NCBI RefSeq assembly: GCF_001691415.1
Contig: NZ_LRRR01000040.1
Location: forward strand, 1 to 36,445
DNA length: 36,445 nucleotides
Direction: 5' to 3'
Source: Pararhodobacter sp. CCB-MM2
GTDB taxonomy: Bacteria > Pseudomonadota > Alphaproteobacteria > Rhodobacterales > Rhodobacteraceae
Shown: one piece after another, positions 14,292 to 21,975 of the stretch
Layout of the letters: every line of letters starts with the position of its first letter
Numbering within the stretch: position 1 is the stretch's first letter
Made by a program: the position numbers and the translations under genes
Notes under the pieces: generated by a model
The model's database searches: none
Seen by the model: the letters and a program-made list of their open reading frames with translations, nothing else
What the model was told of the DNA's origin: nothing

Positions 14292-15302
14292 ATGAGCACC
14301 AAGGCCATTTCCGAGGCGGTGAACCGGCTTTATCGCGCTGCGGGCGGGCAGGAGCTCGACCGGGCTGCGCTCGCCGAGGTGCTGACGCTGGCCGCGGCCG
14401 AACCCTTGTCGCAACTGCCCCGCACCCGCGATGCCATGGGCCGCGACCCCTCGCGCGACAGGAAGGACTGGAAGCATCCCAAAGGCACCCTGCTACGCCT
14501 CCGTCCGCCGGCCGAGCCGATCCCGCTGATGCTGCCGAAACATCCTGAGCTGGCGCGCGTCCTCATCAATTGCCGCAACGGGTTCTATCGGCAGAAGGCC
14601 CTTCAGGTCCTGCCGGTGCCGGAGGATGCCTTTCAGCTGGGCTGTCTGATCTGGCGGCTGGACGAATGGGTGGCGCCCGTGCGGCTGGAGGCCGAGGAGC
14701 GTTTGCTGACCCTCATGGCCCGGATCCCGCCCGAGGCCGTTGCCGATCTGGCCCTCGCCCTTCTTCCGCGGATCGAGGCGATGTGGCGTCTCAGTGACCG
14801 GGGCTTGCAGCTCTGGCACGCGCTGCTCGCCCGCGATGACGAGGTTCGGGGGATGCTGATCGGCCGCCTGATGGCGGCGAAAGGCGGGGGCGTGCGGGGC
14901 GTCTTCCTGCGCCTGATGCGCGATCCGATGCTGGACGAGGCGTTGCCGATGATCGCCCGGCGCGCGGCGCATCCCTCGCTGCGCAAGGCGGCGCTGGCGT
15001 GGCAAATGGAAGGGGTGGTGGCCTATGAAGGGGTGACACCGCAACGGTTTGGGGTGTCGTTCCGGACGTTCGGGCCCTTGGGTCGTCCGTTCTCCATCGA
15101 TCCCGATCGCGAGGCGTTGATGCAGGACGCCATGCGGGATAGGTCCGTTCACGTGCGCAAGACGGCCGCCGATATGCTCCCCCGTCTGGCGGATCACGCG
15201 CCAGAGGCCGCGCGCAGATTGGCCTTACAGATGACATGGGACCGGCATCCCGGCGTTCGGCAACGCGCCGAGTGGTTTGTGAAGAACAGGACCTCCGAAT
15301 GA
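14292..15302 (+). CDS. HEAT-repeat-like helical protein, function unknown
   Basis: The 336-aa protein is rich in amphipathic helices and has repeated PLLxxA.HPxxRxxAA-type units near its end: RRAAHPSLRKAALAW, MRDRSVHVRKTAADMLPRL and TWDRHPGVRQRAEWF. These suggest an alpha-solenoid scaffold. No catalytic motif, signal peptide or membrane segment is visible. The second ATG of a tandem pair was taken because AGGAG lies 6 nt before it. Its TGA overlaps the ATG of the next gene (ATGA), so the two are coupled. Confidence 0.7.
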   Translation: MSTKAISEAVNRLYRAAGGQELDRAALAEVLTLAAAEPLSQLPRTRDAMGRDPSRDRKDWKHPKGTLLRLRPPAEPIPLMLPKHPELARVLINCRNGFYRQKALQVLPVPEDAFQLGCLIWRLDEWVAPVRLEAEERLLTLMARIPPEAVADLALALLPRIEAMWRLSDRGLQLWHALLARDDEVRGMLIGRLMAAKGGGVRGVFLRLMRDPMLDEALPMIARRAAHPSLRKAALAWQMEGVVAYEGVTPQRFGVSFRTFGPLGRPFSIDPDREALMQDAMRDRSVHVRKTAADMLPRLADHAPEAARRLALQMTWDRHPGVRQRAEWFVKNRTSE

Positions 15303-16165
15303 CAGATCTTGATGGTCAGACATTTCATCTGCATCGCTGGGGTGACGTAAAATCAACGCCTTTGCTGATGTTGCACGGATTCCCGGAATACGGCGGCGCT
15401 TGGCGGGAGGTTGCCGAGCACCTGCCAGACTATCACTGCATCGCACCAGATCAGCGGGGCTACGGGCAAAGCTGGGCGCCTTCAGATGTCAGTCATTATA
15501 AAGCCAGACATTTGGTTGGCGATCTGGCGGCGCTGATCGAACAGATAGGCGCGCCGGTGCCGGTGGTCGCGCATGACTGGGGCGCGGCGATTGCCTATGC
15601 CCTGACGATCCGCCATCCAGAGCTTGTTTCAGCGCTGGTGGTTGTCAATGGTGTGCATCCCGGCCCGTTCCAGCGCGAATTGGCGAAAGGCGGCTCGCAA
15701 TCCGAGGCGTCGGCCTATATCGACTACCTGCGCGACCCTCGGGCCGAAGAGCGGTTGGCCCCCGATGACTTCGCCGGCCTGCGGCGTCTCTTCGCGGCGA
15801 AGATGGATATGGCGTGGCTCGACGGGCCCGTCCTGCAGGATTACCTGCGCGAATGGGGGCGAGAGGGCCGCCTGACGGGGATGCTGAACTGGTACCGCGC
15901 GTCGCCATTGCAGGTGGCGAAGCCGGGGCAGCCGTTGGACATCCCGCCGATCTCGCCCGAGGCCGCGATGATCCGCGTGCCGCATCTGGTGATCTGGGGC
16001 GAGGACGACAGGGCACTGCTGCCCGAATGTCTGGAGGGGCTGGAGGTCTATTGTCCCGACCTGACGATCCGCCGGGTGCCGGGGGCAGACCATTGGATCT
16101 GCCACCAGAAGCCTGCGGAAGTAGCCGCGCTGATCCGCGAATTCCTCGCAGCCCGCGCGGCCTGA
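15299..16165 (+). CDS. Alpha/beta hydrolase, epoxide hydrolase/haloalkanoate dehalogenase-like
   Basis: The 288-aa protein has HGFPE (26-30), DQRGYGQS (51-58), the aspartate nucleophile D93 in AHDWGA, acid D237 in WGEDDRALLPE and H265 in GADHWICHQ. The Asp nucleophile with the HGFPE oxyanion motif and the lid tyrosine in LNWYR (about 199) point to the epoxide hydrolase group, with fluoroacetate/haloacetate dehalogenase the other option. Substrate is unknown. Codon use in the first 80 codons looks less GC-biased than later. It is coupled to the HEAT-like gene by a 4-bp overlap and converges on rimO with a gap of 7 bp. Confidence 0.82.
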   Translation: MTDLDGQTFHLHRWGDVKSTPLLMLHGFPEYGGAWREVAEHLPDYHCIAPDQRGYGQSWAPSDVSHYKARHLVGDLAALIEQIGAPVPVVAHDWGAAIAYALTIRHPELVSALVVVNGVHPGPFQRELAKGGSQSEASAYIDYLRDPRAEERLAPDDFAGLRRLFAAKMDMAWLDGPVLQDYLREWGREGRLTGMLNWYRASPLQVAKPGQPLDIPPISPEAAMIRVPHLVIWGEDDRALLPECLEGLEVYCPDLTIRRVPGADHWICHQKPAEVAALIREFLAARAA

Positions 16166-16172
16166 TTGTCAC

Positions 16173-17546
16173 TTATTCGACAATCGAACCCCAGAGATCG
16201 TAGTCGGACGCCTCGTCGACTTCCACTTTTACGATATCGCCGGGTTGCAGGTCTTCAAAGCCTTCGTCGATGAACAGGTTGCCGTCGATCTCGGGCGCGT
16301 CGGCTTTGGTGCGGCAGGTCGCACCCTCTTCGTCCACCTCGTCGACGATGATCTCCTGGATCGTGCCGACCTTGGCCGCGAGCTTCGCCTCCGAGATCGC
16401 CTGCGCCTTCTCCATGAAACGCTCCCAGCGTTCCTGCTTCAGCTCGGCCGGAACATGATCGGGCAGGGCGTTCGAGCGCGCGCCCTTCACGTCCTCGTAT
16501 TGGAAGCAGCCCACGCGGTCCAATTGCGCCTCATCCAGCCAATCGAGCAGCGTCTGGAACTCTTCCTCGGTTTCGCCGGGATAGCCGACGATGAAGGTCG
16601 AGCGCAGCACGATCTCGGGGCAATCCGCGCGCCAGCGGGCGATTTCGTCCAGCGTCTTCGCCGCAGCGGCCGGACGGGCCATGCGCTTCAGCGTCTCGGG
16701 ATGGGCGTGTTGGAAGGGGATATCCAGGTACGGCAGGATCAACCCGTCCGCCATCAGCGGGATCAGGTCGCGCACATGCGGATAGGGGTAGACATAGTGC
16801 AGCCGGACCCAGGCGCCGAGAGAGCCCAGATCCCGCGCCAGATCGGTGATATGGGCCCGGTGGCCGCGCGCCTCGGCATGCTTGATGTCGACGCCGTAAG
16901 CCGAGGTATCCTGCGAGATGACCAACAGTTCTTTCACCTCGGCTTCGACCAGCTTCTCGGCCTCGCGGATCACCGCATGGGCCGGACGGCTGACCAGACG
17001 GCCGCGCATGTCGGGGATGATGCAGAACTTGCAATGGTGATTGCAGCCTTCCGAGATCTTCAGATAGCTGAAATGCCGGGGGGTCAGCTTGATCCCCGAG
17101 GCTGGCATGAGGTCGATGAAGGGATCGGGCGCGGGCGGGACGGCGCCGTGGACGGCGTCGAGCACCTGCTCGTACTGATGCGGGCCGGTCACCGCCATGA
17201 CCTTGGGATGCGCGCCGGTGATATAGTCGGGCTCGGCGCCGAGACAGCCGGTGACGATCACCTTGCCATTCTCGCGCAGGGCCTCGCCGATGGCGTCGAG
17301 GCTCTCGGCCTTGGCGCTGTCGAGGAACCCGCAGGTGTTGACGATCACCGCATCCGCGCCTTTGTAATCCGGGCTGATCGCATAGCCCTCGGCCCGCAGA
17401 CGCGTGAGGATGCGCTCGCTGTCCACCAGCGCCTTCGGACAGCCGAGGCTGACCATGCCGATGGTGGGCTGGCCCTCGCGGGGGGCGTCCTGGATCAGCG
17501 CGCGGGGCGCGAGGTCGGGGCGGAGGTTTGGCGGGTTCTGGCTCAT
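16173..17546 (-). CDS. rimO: Ribosomal protein uS12 (S12) Asp methylthiotransferase RimO
   Basis: A 457-aa radical-SAM methylthiotransferase with the three-part layout. The N-terminal UPF0004 domain has C36, C72 and C101 for one 4Fe-4S cluster. The radical SAM core has C168-xxx-C172-xx-C175 in CNHHCKFC. A C-terminal TRAM domain ends in the YDLWGSIVE tail typical of RimO. It adds a methylthio group to the conserved Asp of S12. The start at 17546 fits the family; a frame extension to 17603 has no homology. The ribosome binding site is weak. Confidence 0.95.
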   Translation of the reverse strand: MSQNPPNLRPDLAPRALIQDAPREGQPTIGMVSLGCPKALVDSERILTRLRAEGYAISPDYKGADAVIVNTCGFLDSAKAESLDAIGEALRENGKVIVTGCLGAEPDYITGAHPKVMAVTGPHQYEQVLDAVHGAVPPAPDPFIDLMPASGIKLTPRHFSYLKISEGCNHHCKFCIIPDMRGRLVSRPAHAVIREAEKLVEAEVKELLVISQDTSAYGVDIKHAEARGHRAHITDLARDLGSLGAWVRLHYVYPYPHVRDLIPLMADGLILPYLDIPFQHAHPETLKRMARPAAAAKTLDEIARWRADCPEIVLRSTFIVGYPGETEEEFQTLLDWLDEAQLDRVGCFQYEDVKGARSNALPDHVPAELKQERWERFMEKAQAISEAKLAAKVGTIQEIIVDEVDEEGATCRTKADAPEIDGNLFIDEGFEDLQPGDIVKVEVDEASDYDLWGSIVE

Positions 17547-17600
17547 GGGGGCGCATATACGCCTCAAGCGGCGCTGCGCAAAGCCCCCATCACCTTGTCT

Positions 17601-17640
17601 CAAATACTCGGGGGGGGCGCGAGGGGGCGGCGCCCCCCCG
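17601..17640 (-). terminator. GC-rich hairpin terminator after the glutamate-synthase-like gene
   Basis: On the minus strand, GGGGGGGCG (17638-17630 region) can pair with CGCCCCCCC (17618-17610), followed by the cgagtatttgag tail. This hairpin plus agtatttg tail has the same layout as at 5055-5087. It lies directly past the stop at 17644. Confidence 0.6.
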
Positions 17641-17643
17641 CTG

Positions 17644-19257
17644 TCACACCCCTTCGTCGAACGGCTCGAAGCTCTCGGCCGAGGCGCGGCGCCAGCGTTT
17701 CATGTAGCCGAAGCGCTCGTCATCCTCGCGCAGCAGGAAGCCCTCGGGCATATAGGGGAAGACATCCTCGCCGGTGACCATGTCGCGGTCATTCTCGCGC
17801 ATCATCAGGTGCCAGGGCAGGAAGTCCGAGGGATGCGAGAGGCCCGCCGCCCCGGCCATGTCGCCCAGAGCCTTCATCGTGTTGCGGTGGAAGTTCGCCA
17901 CGCGCTGCGCCTTGTCCGTCACCACCAGCGCGCGTTGGCGCTGCGGGTCCTGGGTGGCGACGCCGGTCGGGCAATGGTTGGTGTGGCAGGCCTGCGCCTG
18001 AATGCAGCCGATCGAGAACATGAAGCCGCGCGCCGAATTCGCCCAATCTGCGCCCATCGCCAGCGCGCGGGCGATGTCGAAGGCATGGATCAGCTTGGCC
18101 GAGGCACCGATCTTGATGCGGTCGCGCACACCGGCGCCACGGAGCGCGTTGTGGACGAAGGTCAGCCCTTCGACCAGCGGCATGCCCATGTGGTTGGCGA
18201 ATTCCAGAGGGGCGGCGCCGGTGCCGCCCTCTTTGCCGTCGACAACGATGAAATCGGGCGTGATGCCGGTCTTCAGCATCGCCTTGACGATGCACATGAA
18301 TTCGCGCCGGTGGCCGAGGCAGAGCTTGAAGCCCACGGGCTTGCCGCCCGACAGGTCCCGCAGCTTGCCGATGAATTCCATCATCTCGATGGGCGTCGAG
18401 AAGGCGGAATGCGCGTCGGGCGAGTGGCAATCGACACCCATCGGCACGCCGCGCGCCTCGGCGATCTCGGGCGTGATCTTGGCGGCGGGCAGGATGCCGC
18501 CTTGGCCGGGCTTGGCGCCCTGGCTCATCTTGATCTCGATCATCTTGACCTGCGGGTCGGCGGCGACCTCGCGGAATTTCTCGGGGTCGAAGGTGCCTTC
18601 GGGCGTGCGGCAGCCGAAATAGCCTGTGCCGATCTCGTAGATCAAATCGCCGCCGCCCTCGCGGTGATAGCGCGAGATCCCACCTTCGCCGGTGTCATGC
18701 GCGAAGCCCTGCATCTTCGCGCCCTTGTTCAGCGCGAGGATGGCATTGGCGGACAGCGCGCCGAAAGACATGGCCGAGATGTTGTAGAGTGACAGGTCAT
18801 AGGGCTGCTTGCAATCCGGGCCGCCGACCGTCACACGGAAATCGTGGTTGGCGATCTTCTTCGGGCGGATCGAGTGGGTCAGCCACATGTAGCCGCCGCC
18901 GTAGACCTGCTCCTTGGTGCCGAAGGGGCGCTTGTCCTCGACGTTCTTGGCGCGCTGGTAGACGATGTTGCGATCCTCGCGCGAGAAGGGGACCTCGGCC
19001 TCGTCATCCTCCAGCAGATACTGGCGGATCTCGGGGCGGATCATCTCGAACAGGTAGCGCATATGCCCCAGCACGGGGTAGTTGCGCAGAATCGCATGGT
19101 GTATCTGCATCATGTCATGCACGCCCATCGCGGTCAGCGCGGCGAAGATCGCCAAGGGCAGCAGGAACCACGCGGACCACGGCACGAGGCAGGCCGAGAC
19201 GATGGTCAGGATGATGCAGAGCGCGAAGGTCGAATAGCGCAATAGGCGCGAGAACAT
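17644..19257 (-). CDS. FMN-binding glutamate-synthase-family protein, membrane-anchored
   Basis: The 537-aa protein starts with two hydrophobic segments (about residues 10-25 and 28-46) and then has the FMN-binding (beta-alpha)8 barrel of the glutamate synthase large subunit (PF01645). Recognisable parts are YNISAMSFGALSANA, TGEGGIS, EIKMSQGAKPGQGG, VDGKEGGTGAAP and the cysteine-rich CIQAQACHTNHCPTGVATQ, which matches the 3Fe-4S cluster region. The glutaminase domain and the C-terminal GXGXG domain of GltB are missing, so it is not a full GOGAT. Members of this short family (YerD-like) have no settled role. It has a good ribosome binding site (GGAGG, 6 nt) and is monocistronic, with a terminator after it. 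Confidence 0.88.
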   Translation of the reverse strand: MFSRLLRYSTFALCIILTIVSACLVPWSAWFLLPLAIFAALTAMGVHDMMQIHHAILRNYPVLGHMRYLFEMIRPEIRQYLLEDDEAEVPFSREDRNIVYQRAKNVEDKRPFGTKEQVYGGGYMWLTHSIRPKKIANHDFRVTVGGPDCKQPYDLSLYNISAMSFGALSANAILALNKGAKMQGFAHDTGEGGISRYHREGGGDLIYEIGTGYFGCRTPEGTFDPEKFREVAADPQVKMIEIKMSQGAKPGQGGILPAAKITPEIAEARGVPMGVDCHSPDAHSAFSTPIEMMEFIGKLRDLSGGKPVGFKLCLGHRREFMCIVKAMLKTGITPDFIVVDGKEGGTGAAPLEFANHMGMPLVEGLTFVHNALRGAGVRDRIKIGASAKLIHAFDIARALAMGADWANSARGFMFSIGCIQAQACHTNHCPTGVATQDPQRQRALVVTDKAQRVANFHRNTMKALGDMAGAAGLSHPSDFLPWHLMMRENDRDMVTGEDVFPYMPEGFLLREDDERFGYMKRWRRASAESFEPFDEGV

Positions 19258-19333
19258 GCCGTTCCTCCGTAGCGGGCAGGTAGCGGCAGCCTATCAGATT
19301 GACCTTAACGGAAAACCCCCGGTTTGATGACGC

Positions 19334-20131
19334 TCAGGTGAAGCGTGGCGCGCGCTTCTGCATCCCGGCCATCACCGCTTCCATCTGGTTGGGCGAGCCG
19401 ATGATCGCGGCCTGCAGACGTGCCTCCAGTGCCAGTTGGTCATCGCCACCGGGCCAGGCGGCTCGGACCAGCGCCTTCGCGCCGCGCGCGGCCTCGGGGC
19501 TGCGCGCCGCGATGGCGCGGGCGGCCTCGCGGGCGGCTTGCAGCGGGTGTTCGGTCACGCGGGTGACAAGGCCGAGGGCTTGTGCCTCGGGCGCCTGCAG
19601 GACGCGGGCCGAGAGGATCAGCTCCAGCGCCTGATCGGCGCGCATGAGGCCCGGCAGCAGTTTCGTCAGGCCCATGTCGGGGATGAGGCCCCATTTCATC
19701 TCCATGATCGACAGTTGCGTGTCGGGGCCCGCGATGCGCAGATCCGCCCCCAAGGCCAGCTGCATCCCAGCGCCATAGGTCACGCCTTGCAGCGCGGCGA
19801 TGACTGGCACGGGGAGGTCGGCCCAGACGGTGCAAGGATGCTGGAAACGGTTGGCGGCGCGGCCGGGGGGCGGGGTGACGATCTCGCGCTTCAGGGCGTC
19901 GAGGTCCTTGGCGAATTCCATCAGCATGGCGGTATCGATGCCCGCGCAGAAGCCGCGACCGGCCCCCGTCAGCACCACGGCGCGCAGGCCTTTCTCGTCC
20001 ATCAGCCGGTCGCCCGCCTCGCCCACGGCCGCGAACATCTTGGCGTCGAAGGCATTGAGTTTCTCTGGCCGGTTCAGCGTGACCTCGGCCACGCCGTCCT
20101 CGATGCTGATGGTGACGCGATCCTCGGCCAT
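19334..20131 (-). CDS. Crotonase-family protein (enoyl-CoA hydratase/isomerase; dienoyl-CoA isomerase-like active site)
   Basis: The 265-aa protein has both oxyanion-hole segments of the crotonase fold, GAGRGFCAGID (56-66) and GVTYGAGMQ (116-124). The first catalytic Glu of enoyl-CoA hydratase is Q124 here. E144 and D152 in EMKWGLIPDMG have the 8-residue spacing of the acid pair of delta3,5-delta2,4-dienoyl-CoA isomerase. An isomerase role in fatty-acid or aromatic-acid breakdown is therefore more likely than plain hydration, but this is inferred. The ATG at 20131 was chosen over an extension to 20185 because it has AGGAGGGG just upstream and homology begins there. No fatty-acid genes adjoin it. 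Confidence 0.83.
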   Translation of the reverse strand: MAEDRVTISIEDGVAEVTLNRPEKLNAFDAKMFAAVGEAGDRLMDEKGLRAVVLTGAGRGFCAGIDTAMLMEFAKDLDALKREIVTPPPGRAANRFQHPCTVWADLPVPVIAALQGVTYGAGMQLALGADLRIAGPDTQLSIMEMKWGLIPDMGLTKLLPGLMRADQALELILSARVLQAPEAQALGLVTRVTEHPLQAAREAARAIAARSPEAARGAKALVRAAWPGGDDQLALEARLQAAIIGSPNQMEAVMAGMQKRAPRFT

Positions 20132-20204
20132 GGTCCCCTCCTGCTGGCAGGGGTTCAGGCTGGCCCAGCCGGGCGGCGCGGGCAAGGGAAACGTGGCGGC
20201 AGGC

Positions 20205-21161
20205 TCAGCCGGTCATCCACCACAGCCGCGTCAGATGGAAGAAGGCGGGCGCGGCGAAGATCACGCTGTCCAGCTGGTCGAGGAAGCCGCCCTGACCGGG
20301 GATCAGATGCGACCAGTCCCGCAGGCCCCGGCTGCGCTTGATCGCCCGGAGCACCAGCGCCCCCGCCTGACCCGAGGCCGAGGCCACCACCCCCATCGCC
20401 GCTGCCGACAGCGGCCCGAAGGGCGTGATCCAGAACAGCGCGAGCCCCGTCAGCCCGGCCGCCGCCAACCCCCAGAACGCGCCCTCCCAGGTCTTCGCCG
20501 AGAGGCCCGGCACCACGCGCTTGCGCCCCAGCGGCCCCAGCGCCCGGCGACCGAGGTAGAATTCCGCCAGATCCCCCAGCTGCACAGCCAGCACGAGGAA
20601 GGCGATCAGCAGCATCCCGCGGCCGTCGCCTTCGTGGCCCGGCAGGTCGAGCAACATCAGCGCCGGGATATGGCTGAGGCAGAAGACGGCAATCATCAGG
20701 CCCCATTGCATCTCGGCCACGCGCGACAGGAACCGCTCGGTCGAGCCCCGCAGCATCGACACGAAGGGAAGTAGCAGGAAGGCATAGACCGGGATGAACA
20801 CCGTGAAGAGACGCGGCAGGTCGAAATAGACAAAGAGGAACTGCGCCGGCAGCAGGATGTAGAAGGCCAAGGCCAGCGACAGGTGGTCGGCCTTCATCCG
20901 CGCGGCATAGGTGTAGAATTCGCGCAGCGCGGCGAAGGAGGCGATTGCGAACAGCAGGATCATCGCCCATTCCCCCGCCAGCATCGCCAGCGTGAACAGG
21001 ATCGCCATGGCCCACCAGCTGTCGACGCGGGCGATGAACAGGCCGACGCCGGCATCGCCCGGTCGCTTGTGGCGGGCGCGCTCGCCCAGCACGGTCAGCA
21101 GCGTCAGGATCGCCGCCACACCCAGCGCCAGAAGGGTGACATCGCGCAGGAAGGGGCTCAT
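20205..21161 (-). CDS. Phosphatidate cytidylyltransferase-like protein (CdsA/YnbB family)
   Basis: A 318-aa membrane protein with about eight hydrophobic segments and the CdsA signature near the C-terminus. The segment LGDLAEFYLGRRALG supplies the first conserved Asp, and RDWSHLIPGQGGFLDQLDS the second set (D295, D298). The canonical PGHGG.LDR reads PGQGG.LDQ here, so two usually fixed residues are changed, as in the second, YnbB-like branch. It would make CDP-diacylglycerol from phosphatidic acid and CTP in the inner membrane. Its ATG overlaps the plsC stop by 4 bp, so the substrate-making acyltransferase and this enzyme are coupled. A main CdsA probably exists elsewhere. Confidence 0.83.
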   Translation of the reverse strand: MSPFLRDVTLLALGVAAILTLLTVLGERARHKRPGDAGVGLFIARVDSWWAMAILFTLAMLAGEWAMILLFAIASFAALREFYTYAARMKADHLSLALAFYILLPAQFLFVYFDLPRLFTVFIPVYAFLLLPFVSMLRGSTERFLSRVAEMQWGLMIAVFCLSHIPALMLLDLPGHEGDGRGMLLIAFLVLAVQLGDLAEFYLGRRALGPLGRKRVVPGLSAKTWEGAFWGLAAAGLTGLALFWITPFGPLSAAAMGVVASASGQAGALVLRAIKRSRGLRDWSHLIPGQGGFLDQLDSVIFAAPAFFHLTRLWWMTG

Positions 21162-21838
21162 GCGCGCTCCTCGGGCTTGAGGGCCAGAAGGGCCGCGGCC
21201 GCCCGGGTCAGGAAGTCGCGCCGCTCCTCGCCGTCCTCGCGCCGGAGGGGCGTGCCGAAGGTGACCGAGCACATCAGCGGCAGCGGGATGATTTCGCCCT
21301 TGGGCATGACGGAATTGAGGTTGGCGATCCAGGTCGGCACCAGCTCCACATCCGGGCGGGCCTCGGCGATGTTGAATAGGCCGGACTTGAACGGCTGCAA
21401 GGGCTCAGGCCCCTGATTGCGCAGCCCTTCCGGGAAGATGATGAGCGAGGCGCCCTCGTCCAGCGCCTGCAGGATCGCGGCCATCGGGTCGTCCACCCAC
21501 TGATCGGCGCGGCGGTCGATCAGCACGGCGCGGAACACCTCGCCACCGGCAAAGGCGCGGATCTTGTTCCTCAGCCAGTAATCGGCCGCTGCAACGGGCC
21601 GGGTCTTCATCCGCAGATGCTGCGGCAGGACCGACCAGATCATCGGCATATCGGCATTCGACACATGATTGGCGAAATAGACCCGCTGGCGGGCTGAGGG
21701 CTCGATCCCGCGCCAATCGGCATGCACCGCCGTGATCGCGCGGCACAGGAAGACGATGCCATGGCCCACGACCCGGGCGGCAAAGCGGCGCCAGGCGGGG
21801 GGACGGGCAGGCGCCTTGAGAAGCGGGGCGTCGGTCAT
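21158..21838 (-). CDS. 1-acyl-sn-glycerol-3-phosphate acyltransferase family protein
   Basis: The 226-aa protein is a PlsC-type acyltransferase with the catalytic H-x4-D in NHVSNADMP (H58, D63) and the substrate-binding FPEG at 135-138 (FPEGLRN in place of the usual FPEGTRS). It has a hydrophobic N-terminal helix (about 18-36). It would acylate lysophosphatidate to phosphatidate, the substrate for the coupled CdsA-like gene downstream (ATGA overlap). The ATG at 21838 was chosen because homology starts there. Divergent from the AsmA-family gene across 137 bp. Confidence 0.87.
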   Translation of the reverse strand: MTDAPLLKAPARPPAWRRFAARVVGHGIVFLCRAITAVHADWRGIEPSARQRVYFANHVSNADMPMIWSVLPQHLRMKTRPVAAADYWLRNKIRAFAGGEVFRAVLIDRRADQWVDDPMAAILQALDEGASLIIFPEGLRNQGPEPLQPFKSGLFNIAEARPDVELVPTWIANLNSVMPKGEIIPLPLMCSVTFGTPLRREDGEERRDFLTRAAAALLALKPEERA

Positions 21839-21975
21839 GGCGGCATCATGCGACGGGGCGGCGCGCAGGGGAAGCAGGCAAATGGCGGGTTCCCGCAGGC
21901 GTGAGGGCACGCGCGCTTGTGCCGCGACGGGCCGGTGGTATCATCATGGTGAATTGGCGTGCCGGAGGTTGTAAC

